From NCBI GenBank assembly GCA_017622055.1, contig JAGARY010000489.1, positions 1 through 11,888 of the forward strand: a DNA stretch of 11,888 bases, in the 5' to 3' direction. The notes under the pieces were generated by a model. It searched no databases, was not told the origin of the DNA, and saw nothing but the letters and a program-made list of their open reading frames with translations. Shown here one piece after another: positions 1-7,457 of this stretch (positions are counted from its first letter, which is position 1; every line of letters starts with the position of its first letter). The translations under genes and the position numbers were made by a program. The DNA is from Treponema sp. GTDB taxonomy: Bacteria; Spirochaetota; Spirochaetia; Treponematales; Treponemataceae.

Positions 1-1817
1 TATACAGATCTAGTTTATGTTCAATGGAAGATGCTGAATATGTTGATACACTTCAAATTGATAACCTTATTGAACATCCTAATGGCGAACCAGACATCAC
101 TTTTACAATTAGCATTGACGAAAACAAAAAACTTTCAGCAAAAATTGTAGATAAAGAAACCGGCTCTCAAAGCAAAACTACAATTACCCTTGTTTCAAGA
201 ACAGAAGAACAAAGATTATTAACAGACGATTACAAAGTTTCTGATTCTCAAATTCATTCGGTTTCAGAATTACAAGAAACTCCTATTGCAAATAAAATAA
301 AAAAAGGTGGCGGATTATTAGCTGCGGCTTCTGCACTTGCTTTGGCAAATCAACAAAAAGAAAAAGACGAAACAACAGTAACTTTTGATACAGCTCAAAA
401 TACAATTATTATTGATTCTTCTGATTTGGAAAAATCTGATGACGAAAATTCAGAAGTTTTAGATAATAATTTTGAAACAGAATTATCATCTGAAATTATT
501 GAAGAACCTACAAAAGAAAGCGAAATAATTCAAACTGATTTTTCAGAATTTCCAGAAACAGAAATTTCTGATGAAATTGACTCAACTTCCAATTTTGTAC
601 AAGAAGAAGCAGAAAATACAGAATCTTTTGAAAACACTTTGGAAGAATCTTTCATAGAAGAAACTTCAACAGAATCTGAACCAGAAATTGAAATTCCAGA
701 TCCAACTGTTCTTGATAATTCATTCCTTGAAGATTCTCTTGAAGAACAAACATTTGTTGAAAATACAGATTTATCTTTTGATTCAGATTTTGCAACAGAA
801 ACAGAACAAACTGATGAAACAGATTTCGCTCAAAATATTGAAACTACAGATTTGAATGAATCACAAAATGTTGATACTTTTGAAAACTTTGATAACATTA
901 CTAGTTTTGATAATTTGAACAATGAAGAAGATTTTTCTTCTGATATTCCAGATTTAACTTTTGTTCAAGAAACTACTGATTTAACTTCTGATTCAGAAAC
1001 AGAAACTCAAACTGAAATTTCTTCTGATGAAATTCCAGCAGACGATTTTTCAGATGATTTTGATTTACCTGATACAACAGCAGAAAATCAACCTGAAAAT
1101 GACCTTGTAGAAACAAATTTTAGCGATGATTTTAACTTTGATTTAGATAATCTTGACGACAACAATAACGATTTATTAAATTCTGAACTAGAATCAGATT
1201 CTTTTGATAATTTAAATTTTGATAACGAATTCGCTTCCAACGATGATTCAGAACCAATGGCGGCAGCAGGTGGGATTAGTTTTACAGGATTATATGATAA
1301 AGAAACTGAATTGGGAGAATCGTCAAGTTTTGAGGAAGAAGAAGTGACACATAAAACAAAGAAACCAGTTATCATTTGTATAATTTGTGCAATTATTTGT
1401 ATTATTGCAACAATCATAGTTTTATTCTTTGTTCCTGGGGTATTTAAAAACAAAAATTCTACAGATTCAACAGAAATTTCTGAAACAACAATCGAAGAAA
1501 TTTTACCAGAAATTGAAGAAAAAGAAGAAATTCCTGTTGTGGAAGAAGTTATTCCAGAAGCAAATGAAGACGAAATTATTGTTGTAGAAAAAGCAGAAGA
1601 AGTTGTTCCTGAACAACCTCCTGTAGTAGTTGTTGAAGAACCAAAACCAAAAATCATCACATATAAAATTAAATGGGGTGATACTCTTTGGGATATTGCA
1701 GATACTTATTACAAAAATCCTTGGAAATATAAGTTTATTGCAAAATACAACGGAATTAGAAACCCAGATCATATTATTTCTGGCACTTACATTGAAATTC
1801 CAGAAGAAGCAAAATAA
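1..1817 (+). CDS. Hsp70-like beta-domain, acidic linker, membrane helix and LysM protein (5' partial)
   Basis: The frame is open to the window edge upstream of the first in-window ATG (position 24), so the true start lies outside. Residues below count from that ATG. Residues 8-56 match the last strands of the DnaK substrate-binding beta-domain by eye: a TLQIDNL segment, a P-x-G-x-P-D-I-like turn, ISIDEN, LSAKIVDKETG and TTITL correspond to FQLEGI, RGVPQI, FDIDANG, LNVSAKDKGTG and IRIT of DnaK. The usual helical lid is absent. Instead there is a short KK-GGG-plus-hydrophobic stretch (91-110), then about 300 residues rich in Glu, Asp, Ser, Thr and Phe, probably disordered. A membrane helix spans 449-470, preceded by HKTKK. 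A second Glu/Val-rich linker leads to a LysM domain (545-594; GDTLWDIA, NP, IPE). Predicted topology is Hsp70-like part in the cytoplasm and LysM in the periplasm bound to peptidoglycan. The LysM call is firm; the Hsp70 part depends on a short fragment. Confidence 0.85.
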   Translation, partial: YRSSLCSMEDAEYVDTLQIDNLIEHPNGEPDITFTISIDENKKLSAKIVDKETGSQSKTTITLVSRTEEQRLLTDDYKVSDSQIHSVSELQETPIANKIKKGGGLLAAASALALANQQKEKDETTVTFDTAQNTIIIDSSDLEKSDDENSEVLDNNFETELSSEIIEEPTKESEIIQTDFSEFPETEISDEIDSTSNFVQEEAENTESFENTLEESFIEETSTESEPEIEIPDPTVLDNSFLEDSLEEQTFVENTDLSFDSDFATETEQTDETDFAQNIETTDLNESQNVDTFENFDNITSFDNLNNEEDFSSDIPDLTFVQETTDLTSDSETETQTEISSDEIPADDFSDDFDLPDTTAENQPENDLVETNFSDDFNFDLDNLDDNNNDLLNSELESDSFDNLNFDNEFASNDDSEPMAAAGGISFTGLYDKETELGESSSFEEEEVTHKTKKPVIICIICAIICIIATIIVLFFVPGVFKNKNSTDSTEISETTIEEILPEIEEKEEIPVVEEVIPEANEDEIIVVEKAEEVVPEQPPVVVVEEPKPKIITYKIKWGDTLWDIADTYYKNPWKYKFIAKYNGIRNPDHIISGTYIEIPEEAK

Positions 1818-1829
1818 AACTTTACGGAG
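1816..1829 (+). promoter_or_regulatory. Ribosome-binding region of the transglycosylase gene, unusually spaced
   Basis: The 14-mer AAAACTTTACGGAG overlaps the stop codon of the LysM gene and ends in GGAG. Sixteen bases separate GGAG from the TTG start at 1846, longer than usual. The same 14-mer precedes nfu (3990-4003), where the spacing to ATG is a normal 5 bases. Confidence 0.5.
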
Positions 1830-1845
1830 CCAAAGAAAATAGTAT

Positions 1846-3936
1846 TTGAAAAATAAATTTCTTAGATTCGCAATTTCATTTTTTCTTTTATTTTTAATTT
1901 CTCCACTTAGTTGTTCTATTAAAACTAAAGAACAAAAAGCCTTTGGTTATGATGCAGAATATTTTATTGGGCTTCAACTTTTAAACGAAGGAAACACAAA
2001 AGCAGCTATTTCTAAATTCTCTTCTTGTGCAAAAAAAGGTTCATCTTTATGTTCTTTAGAAAGTAAGCGTCTTTTGTGTTCTTTAGGAACTGCAAAACAA
2101 AGAGAAAAGGCATGCAAAAAACTTTTATCAGAAAATCCTGATTCAAGATCTTTACTTTCAATTTTGCGTTATTACGAAAGCATAAATGATTTTAAAACAA
2201 TCATGGAAATTACAGAAAATTTAGAAATAAATCAAGAAAATAACAAATTAATAAAACTTCGGTTAGAAACTTTATTCAAAGCAAAATCACCAAAATTAAT
2301 CAAAGAAACTTATAATTGGTTTTCGGAACTTCCAATTTCAAATGAACATTACTCTTTTTACAGAGATTCAATTTCAAAACTAGAATCTTTTTCAAATGAT
2401 AATCCGGCAGAATTAAACCCAAAAGAATTTGCAATTTACTATAGAATCCAAACTTACAAACGGGATTATATTTTTACATTTAATAATTCAGAACGATTAC
2501 TCAAATATTTTGAAGAAAAAACTCTAGAACCTTCGGCTCAACTTGCTTCCGACATTGGAAAATCATTTCTTTACGGAAACAGCGATGTAATTCCAAATGC
2601 AATGTATTTTTCAGAATTAGCAGAAAAATTCAAAAAAACTCCAATGGAATTTTATTTTTGGTTTTATGCAGGCCGACTTTTTGACAAAGGTTCACTTTAT
2701 AACACCAAAACTAAAAACTCTTTTGAAAACGCAATAAACTGCACAAATTCTGTTCAGCTTAAAGATAACGCAATTTGGTATTTATTGAACACAAGTTTTA
2801 CATCAGATATCAATCTTGTTCTTCCACTACTTCAAGAATACGCAGCGTTATGGAATGACCCAACATATTTTGATGATTTTTTTGATGCACTTTCTTCAGC
2901 AATTTTCACAACTGGCGACTGGCAACTTTTTCACCAAGTTTTTAAGACAATAGAAAATTATGCATCACCTTCAATTGTTTCGCAATTTGCATATCTTTCG
3001 GCAAGATTAATTCAAACAAATCACATAAAAGGCACCCAGGATGATATGATAAATTGCTTTAAAAAAGCATATACATGCAACGGTTCCATTTACTATCAAA
3101 ATCTTGCAAAATATCAATTAATTCAAAACAAAGTTGATATAAAATCTTTAGATTCAGAAATAAAAATCACAACTTCTTCTGAACCAATTAATTACGACGC
3201 AGCAATTCTTTTAGAAGGCTACGCAACATTTGGTTTTCCAGAAAAAATCTACAAAACTTGGACATCTTTAGATAACAAAAACATTCCACAAGATAAATTG
3301 ATTTTCCTTTGCGAATTTTTGCAAAAATGTGGTAGTTATGCAGAAGAAGATGATTTTTTTACCCAAAGTTTAAGAATGGCTCAAAAAATTGAAGGTCAAT
3401 CAAAATTAAAATTCCCCAAAAATTATGAAGATTTAGTTGAAAAATATTCAAAAGAATGTGAAATTGACCCAACAATTATTTATTCGTTAATTCGCAGTGA
3501 AAGTTTTTTTGACCCAGATGTTTCTAGCGTGGCAGGAGCAATTGGACTTACTCAATTAATGGATTTTACAGCAAATGATATTGCCCGCAAATTAAAAATT
3601 TCAGAATATTCATTAACAGATCCAGAAACAAACATTCAATTCGGAACATATTATTTGAAAACCATGATTTCTCGCTTGGAAAACGATTATCTTAACGGAT
3701 TTTTTGCTTACAACGCAGGAATTACAAGAGTTAGACGTTGGCTGAATACTTCAATTTTAGGTTTTGGCAAAAAAAGTAATATGCCTTCAGATCTATTTTT
3801 AGAAACCTTACCTTACACAGAAACTCGGGAATACGGACGAAAATTAGTTTCTGCCAGCGTAATGTACAAAACTCTTTATTCAGAAAATCCAGAGCAAGAT
3901 TTTGAAGAAATCATTAAACTACTAATAGAATTTTAA
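1846..3936 (+). CDS. Lytic transglycosylase, Slt70 type, putative lipoprotein
   Basis: A 696-residue exported murein-cleaving enzyme. The only plausible start is TTG at 1846: an in-frame TAG lies at 1840-1842 and no ATG follows near the signal peptide. The N-terminus is a signal peptide (basic MKNKFLR, then a Phe/Leu-rich core) ending in LSPLSC, a relaxed spirochaetal-type lipobox with Cys23 as the likely lipidated residue. Residues of about 30-520 are helical and TPR-like, as in the Slt70 superhelix. The SLT domain covers about 530-650: catalytic Glu552 in IRSESFFDP, GLTQLM at 567-572 and AYNAG at 621-625. Such enzymes cut the MurNAc-GlcNAc bond and leave 1,6-anhydro-MurNAc ends. It follows the LysM gene by 28 bases and is probably cotranscribed, which suggests a joint wall-remodelling role. 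Domain identity is secure; lipidation and the exact start are less so. Confidence 0.9.
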   Translation: MKNKFLRFAISFFLLFLISPLSCSIKTKEQKAFGYDAEYFIGLQLLNEGNTKAAISKFSSCAKKGSSLCSLESKRLLCSLGTAKQREKACKKLLSENPDSRSLLSILRYYESINDFKTIMEITENLEINQENNKLIKLRLETLFKAKSPKLIKETYNWFSELPISNEHYSFYRDSISKLESFSNDNPAELNPKEFAIYYRIQTYKRDYIFTFNNSERLLKYFEEKTLEPSAQLASDIGKSFLYGNSDVIPNAMYFSELAEKFKKTPMEFYFWFYAGRLFDKGSLYNTKTKNSFENAINCTNSVQLKDNAIWYLLNTSFTSDINLVLPLLQEYAALWNDPTYFDDFFDALSSAIFTTGDWQLFHQVFKTIENYASPSIVSQFAYLSARLIQTNHIKGTQDDMINCFKKAYTCNGSIYYQNLAKYQLIQNKVDIKSLDSEIKITTSSEPINYDAAILLEGYATFGFPEKIYKTWTSLDNKNIPQDKLIFLCEFLQKCGSYAEEDDFFTQSLRMAQKIEGQSKLKFPKNYEDLVEKYSKECEIDPTIIYSLIRSESFFDPDVSSVAGAIGLTQLMDFTANDIARKLKISEYSLTDPETNIQFGTYYLKTMISRLENDYLNGFFAYNAGITRVRRWLNTSILGFGKKSNMPSDLFLETLPYTETREYGRKLVSASVMYKTLYSENPEQDFEEIIKLLIEF

Positions 3937-3952
3937 TGTTACCCAATGACTT

Positions 3953-3980
3953 TTTTCAATAAATCTAGTAAATTTAGAAT
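3953..3980 (+). promoter_or_regulatory. Possible promoter for nfu-slyD
   Basis: TTTTCA and TAGAAT are separated by 16 bases in the 72-base gap after the transglycosylase gene; an overlapping TATATT is an alternative -10. The match is weak in such AT-rich DNA. Confidence 0.3.
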
Positions 3981-4008
3981 ATATTAATCAAAACTTTACG
4001 GAGTAAAT

Positions 4009-4275
4009 ATGGCAGATCAAGCATTAATTGACACAGTAAAAGAAGCTTTAGAAATGTTCCGTCCACAACTTCAAGCTGATGGTGGCGACATGGAATTTGT
4101 TTGCATTGATGATGATATGAAAGTGCATTTAAACTTAACTGGAGCTTGCGGAAGCTGTCCAATGGCTTTAATGACTTTAAAAATGGGAATTGAACGATAC
4201 TTAAAAGACGCTTGTCCAGAAATTTCTGAAGTAGTTCAAGATAACGCAAAAAATTATGATGATTTAGGATTCTAA
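4009..4275 (+). CDS. nfu: NifU C-terminal-domain (Nfu) Fe-S carrier
   Basis: An 88-residue protein made only of the NifU C-terminal domain. It shows the family landmarks: RPQLQADGGD near residues 18-27 and the CxxC ligand pair Cys47-Gly-Ser-Cys50 in GACGSCPMA, followed by the G-x-E helix. The family carries or assembles [4Fe-4S] or [2Fe-2S] clusters in the cytoplasm and hands them to apo-enzymes, probably as a dimer bridging one cluster through two CxxC motifs. There is no N-terminal scaffold domain, so it is a carrier rather than a full NifU. GGAG at 4000-4003 lies 5 bases before the ATG, fixing the start. slyD follows after 19 bases, so the two are probably cotranscribed. The gene symbol is a family-level name. 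Confidence 0.92.
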   Translation: MADQALIDTVKEALEMFRPQLQADGGDMEFVCIDDDMKVHLNLTGACGSCPMALMTLKMGIERYLKDACPEISEVVQDNAKNYDDLGF

Positions 4276-4294
4276 TTTTATATAAGGATTTTTT

Positions 4295-4822
4295 ATGAAA
4301 ATTACAAATGATAAATGGGTTTCTATCCATTACACTTTAAAAGATGATGCCGGAAAAGAAATTGATTCTTCTGTAGGAAATGAACCACTTGGTTTTGTTT
4401 TTGGTCGCGGATATTTAATTTCTGGCTTAGAAAAACAACTTGAAGGAAAAGAACCTGGAGAAAAATTCCAAGCGGTTGTTCAGCCAGAAGAAGGCTACGG
4501 AAAATATGATGAACGCCTTGTAATGAAAGTTGGTCGTGATCAATTTGAAACAGACCAACAAATTGAAATTGGAATGAAGTTCCAAGTTATGACTCCAGCT
4601 GGCGTTTCAATTGTAACTGTTACAAAAGTTGAAGCTGACGAAATTACAATTGACGGAAACCACGAATTGGCAGACAAAGTTTTACATTTTGACGTTGAAG
4701 TTGTTGAAGTTAGAGATGCAACAGACGAAGAATTAAACCCACCAAGTTGCGGAGGCGGCTGTGGAGGTTGCAGCGGCGACTGTTCTGATGGAAGTTGCGG
4801 CGGTTGTGGTGGTTGCCACTAG
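4295..4822 (+). CDS. slyD: SlyD-type FKBP peptidyl-prolyl isomerase with cysteine-rich tail
   Basis: A 175-residue cytoplasmic peptidyl-prolyl cis-trans isomerase and folding chaperone. The FKBP core is at residues 1-65 and about 125-140 (VSIHYTLKDDAGKEID, G-x-G-x-L-I-x-G-L-E-x-x-L, PEEGYG). The insert-in-flap chaperone domain lies between, about 70-122. The tail (151-175) is almost only Gly, Cys, Ser and Asp, with cysteines at 152, 156, 159, 163, 168, 171 and 174 and a terminal His175. Escherichia coli SlyD has a His/Cys-rich tail that binds nickel; here the tail is nearly all Cys, so zinc, copper or another soft metal is equally plausible. AAGGA at 4284-4288 gives a 6-base spacing to the ATG. 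Pairing with nfu suggests a metal or redox-protein maturation theme, but that is inference. Confidence 0.93.
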   Translation: MKITNDKWVSIHYTLKDDAGKEIDSSVGNEPLGFVFGRGYLISGLEKQLEGKEPGEKFQAVVQPEEGYGKYDERLVMKVGRDQFETDQQIEIGMKFQVMTPAGVSIVTVTKVEADEITIDGNHELADKVLHFDVEVVEVRDATDEELNPPSCGGGCGGCSGDCSDGSCGGCGGCH

Positions 4823-4826
4823 TTTT

Positions 4827-4872
4827 ACGTCATTGCGAGGAGCCCGAAGGGCGACGAAGCAATCTTTTTTTT
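4827..4872 (+). repeat. REP-like palindromic repeat with T-run
   Basis: An imperfect palindrome beginning ACGTCATTGCGAGGAG. ATTGC (4832-4836) pairs with GCAAT (4859-4863), and GCCC (4842-4845) pairs with GGGC (4849-4852) around a GAA loop. It is much richer in GC than its surroundings. The ends CGTCATTGCGAG and GACGAAGCAATC match a short intergenic palindrome that I recall from many bacterial genomes. Eight T's (4865-4872) follow, so on the + strand it could act as a terminator after slyD. Confidence 0.75.
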
Positions 4873-4882
4873 GTGAGGTTTT

Positions 4883-5560
4883 ATGTTTTTAATATTGTGT
4901 TTTGTTCCATTACTTTTTGCTTTTTGTCTTTTTACATTTGTATTTAAACTTAAAATTTCACACCAATTGCTAGCAATTTTGTTGGGATTAATTATTGTTT
5001 TCCCAATTTCTGTAATTCAATACGTTGTTCCTACAACAAATGTCTTTCAAAATATGCCAATTGTAGGAACAATGCTAAAATCTTTAATAATTTACGGATT
5101 AATTGAAGAACTTTTTAAATCTTTAGCATTAGTTCCTGTTCTTTCTACAAAATCAGTAAAAGAAAATTCTACACCTTTACAATTACTTCTTATTTCTTTT
5201 TTACTTGGCCTTTCACTTGGATGTTTTGAATCTTTAATTTATTTCTTTGACAGATTACAAATTGCAAATAACAAAGGTGCCCAACTTTTGTATCATCACA
5301 TTTTCTTACGCATTTTTACTTCAGATATAATTCACATGACTTGTGCAGGTTTATGTGGACTTTTTGTAATTTCAAAACGATATAACAATAACAAATCAAA
5401 AATCTCATATTTGTTTCTTGCCATTCTTCTACACGGAATCTACGACTTTTTCGCAGGATTCCAAAATAGCTTAAGATTCTTTTCTTTTTTAGTAATTTTA
5501 CTTTCAATTGCGGAATGTAGAATTAAATACACTTCACTTATAAAATCAGAGGACGAATAA
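4883..5560 (+). CDS. PrsW-family intramembrane metalloprotease
   Basis: A 225-residue polytopic membrane protein with about seven hydrophobic segments. It carries the hallmark positions of the PrsW family (membrane proteases related to the CAAX-protease superfamily): Glu75-Glu76 in LIEELFKS, Glu116 in GLSLGCFES, His151 in DIIHMTCAG, and His184 with Asp188 in LLHGIYDFF. In Bacillus subtilis PrsW makes the first cut in the RsiW anti-sigma factor; no sigma or anti-sigma gene is visible here, so the substrate is unknown. GAGG at 4875-4878 lies 4 bases before ATG. It begins only 10 bases after the REP-like palindrome and T-run, so it relies either on read-through from slyD or on a promoter I cannot see. 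The family call is good; the name prsW would imply a function not shown here. Confidence 0.82.
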   Translation: MFLILCFVPLLFAFCLFTFVFKLKISHQLLAILLGLIIVFPISVIQYVVPTTNVFQNMPIVGTMLKSLIIYGLIEELFKSLALVPVLSTKSVKENSTPLQLLLISFLLGLSLGCFESLIYFFDRLQIANNKGAQLLYHHIFLRIFTSDIIHMTCAGLCGLFVISKRYNNNKSKISYLFLAILLHGIYDFFAGFQNSLRFFSFLVILLSIAECRIKYTSLIKSEDE

Positions 5561-5565
5561 AATAA

Positions 5566-5590
5566 GGGCTGTACGATATCAATACAGCCC
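5566..5590. terminator. Bidirectional terminator between convergent genes
   Basis: A perfect 8-bp stem, GGGCTGTA (5566-5573) with TACAGCCC (5583-5590), around a 9-base loop. It sits between the ends of the protease gene (+) and pyrKD (-). On the - strand it is followed by TTATTTTATT, a fair U-rich tract; on the + strand the tract is weaker. Confidence 0.8.
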
Positions 5591-5614
5591 CATAAAAATA
5601 TTGATTTTGTTACT

Positions 5615-7414
5615 CTATTTTTGAATTAATCCACGCATTTCTTCTATTGATTTATAGCCTTTGCGTTTCATAAATGCAGCAAGTCCGTCAATTACTTCTA
5701 TCATTGTGTTTGGATTTGCAAATGTGGCTGTTCCAACTTGAACTGCACTTGCACCAGCCATAATGAATTCAACTGCATCTTGCCAACAACCAATTCCGCC
5801 AATAGCAATTAATGGAACTCTCTTTTCTTTTGGCAATTTGTTGATTGCTTCTACAACTTCGTAAACAAGACGCACAGCAATTGGACGAACAGCTGGACCA
5901 CCAAGACCTGCTTTTAATTTGTCAAAAACAGGAACACCACGTTCAATGTCAATTGCAATTCCTTGGAAAGAGTTACACAAACTAATTCCGTCTGCGCCAC
6001 TTTCAATACAAGCAATTGCAACTTCCGTAAGATTTGGTGCTTGTGGAGTAAGTTTTACAATCAAAGGTTTTTTTGTTACTTTACGAACAGCACTTACAAC
6101 ATCTTTAGCCGCTACACAACTCATTCCAAAAGCAGCCCCTCCAGCACTAACGTTAGGGCAAGAAATATTCAATTCAATTAATGGAACGTTTGTTTTGTCC
6201 AAAAGTTTTGCACCTTCAATATATGTTTCCAAACCACTTCCGCTTAAGTTTGCAATTGTAACTGGTTTTAAGTTCATCATCATTGGAAGTTCTTCTTTTA
6301 TAAAGTGTTCAATTCCAGGATTCTGCAAACCAATTGAATTCATTAAACCGCTTGGAGTTTCCCAAAGACGAATTCCGTCGTTTCCTTGTCTTGGTTCCAA
6401 AGTTAAACCTTTACTAGAAATTCCTCCAAGTCTGTTTACGTCAAAAACAGTTTCGTATTCAGTTCCAAAACCAAAAGTTCCCGAACTTCCAATTACAGGA
6501 TTTGGCAATTTTACACCAGCAATTGTAACGCTTAAATCTGGTTCTTCGTTTTGTGCCAATGGTTCTCTTCTTGGTTGAACTTTTACCCCAGCAACTTCAT
6601 CTTTTGGCGCATCAAAAATCAAAATTTCGCCATCAAAAACAGGTCCTTCTTTACAACAGCGTTTTTTGCCTTCTGTTGTATCAATTACACAACCAAGACA
6701 AACACCAACACCACAAGCCATGCGAGCTTCCATACTCAAAAAGCATTTTACACCAGCTTCCTTACAGATTTTTTGAACATAAGCCAACATTGGATTTGGA
6801 CCACAAGCGTAAACAACAGTGTATCCCTTTTCTTTTAAAGTTTGAGCTGTAAGAGCCGCAGGCAACATTCCGTGAACACCAACCGAACCATCATCAGTTG
6901 TAATTATAAGATTTTCTGCTTGCAAAGATTCCAAACCGTAGCTACCACTTTTGAACGAAGCATAAAAATCATAAGATTTAGCAGGCAAAGTTCCAGCAAA
7001 ACCAACAACAGGTGCAACACCAATTCCGCCACCAACAAGACAAACTTTTTCGTTGCCAGAAGGCGCTTCAAATTTGTTTCCGCAAGGACCAATTAAAGTC
7101 ACTTCGTCCCCTGGACGCATATTACAAAGTTCTTCAGTTCCTTTTCCTTTTAATAAAATCAAAAACTTAAGAACAATTTTTCCGTCAATTTTTTCTGCAT
7201 CAAAAATACTAATTGGACGCCCAAGTAAACAGTCAGATTTTTTTGCGTGAATCATATAAAATTGCCCTGCAGCAGGTTCAATTTTGCTTTCTTTTAATTC
7301 AATTGTTAATTCATAAACACTATTTTTTGGAACAGCATTTTCCACACTTTTACATTCTTTTACAAAACCAGCTTCATACACTGGATAAGGAATTCCTTCA
7401 CAATTTTTAATCAT
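5615..7414 (-). CDS. pyrKD: Dihydroorotate dehydrogenase type 1B, PyrK-PyrD fusion
   Basis: A 599-residue protein joining in one chain the two subunits of NAD-dependent dihydroorotate dehydrogenase, the fourth step of UMP synthesis. Residues 1-270 are PyrK: FAD site GRPISIFD (65-72), nucleotide-binding GGGIGVAPV (128-136) and [2Fe-2S] cysteines 234, 239, 242 and 253 or 254 in the CGVGVCLGC region. A linker of about 20 residues (271-292) leads to PyrD at 293-599. PyrD shows the class 1B catalytic Cys419 in LNISCPNV, SSGTFGFG (310-317), and C-terminal FMN-phosphate loops around GGIG (539-542) and GTATF (561-565). Electrons should pass from dihydroorotate to FMN, the Fe-S cluster, FAD and NAD+. 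In most bacteria pyrK and pyrD are separate genes. GGAG (7422-7425, - strand) lies 7 bases before ATG. pyrF is 63 bases upstream. All key residues look intact. The symbol combines the standard names. Confidence 0.95.
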   Translation of the reverse strand: MIKNCEGIPYPVYEAGFVKECKSVENAVPKNSVYELTIELKESKIEPAAGQFYMIHAKKSDCLLGRPISIFDAEKIDGKIVLKFLILLKGKGTEELCNMRPGDEVTLIGPCGNKFEAPSGNEKVCLVGGGIGVAPVVGFAGTLPAKSYDFYASFKSGSYGLESLQAENLIITTDDGSVGVHGMLPAALTAQTLKEKGYTVVYACGPNPMLAYVQKICKEAGVKCFLSMEARMACGVGVCLGCVIDTTEGKKRCCKEGPVFDGEILIFDAPKDEVAGVKVQPRREPLAQNEEPDLSVTIAGVKLPNPVIGSSGTFGFGTEYETVFDVNRLGGISSKGLTLEPRQGNDGIRLWETPSGLMNSIGLQNPGIEHFIKEELPMMMNLKPVTIANLSGSGLETYIEGAKLLDKTNVPLIELNISCPNVSAGGAAFGMSCVAAKDVVSAVRKVTKKPLIVKLTPQAPNLTEVAIACIESGADGISLCNSFQGIAIDIERGVPVFDKLKAGLGGPAVRPIAVRLVYEVVEAINKLPKEKRVPLIAIGGIGCWQDAVEFIMAGASAVQVGTATFANPNTMIEVIDGLAAFMKRKGYKSIEEMRGLIQK

Positions 7415-7457
7415 ATTTTAACTCCTATTTTCATCTATTGTCATTCTCAGGATTACC

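Noticed and set aside
24..26. ATG at 24 as the true start of the first gene
   Set aside because: The frame stays open to the window edge, the residues before it fit the Hsp70-like region, and no ribosome site precedes it. The gene is treated as 5' partial.
1088..1660. 190-codon open frame on the - strand inside the LysM gene
   Set aside because: It is a low-complexity Ser/Thr-rich mirror of the acidic repeat region, with no ribosome site and no recognisable domain.
3974..4330. 118-codon - strand open frame over nfu
   Set aside because: Antisense to a clear Nfu gene, and its composition is just the reverse reading of that gene.
5919..6578. 219-codon + strand open frame inside pyrKD
   Set aside because: It lies fully antisense to conserved PyrD motifs, has no ribosome site and shows no protein-like pattern of its own.
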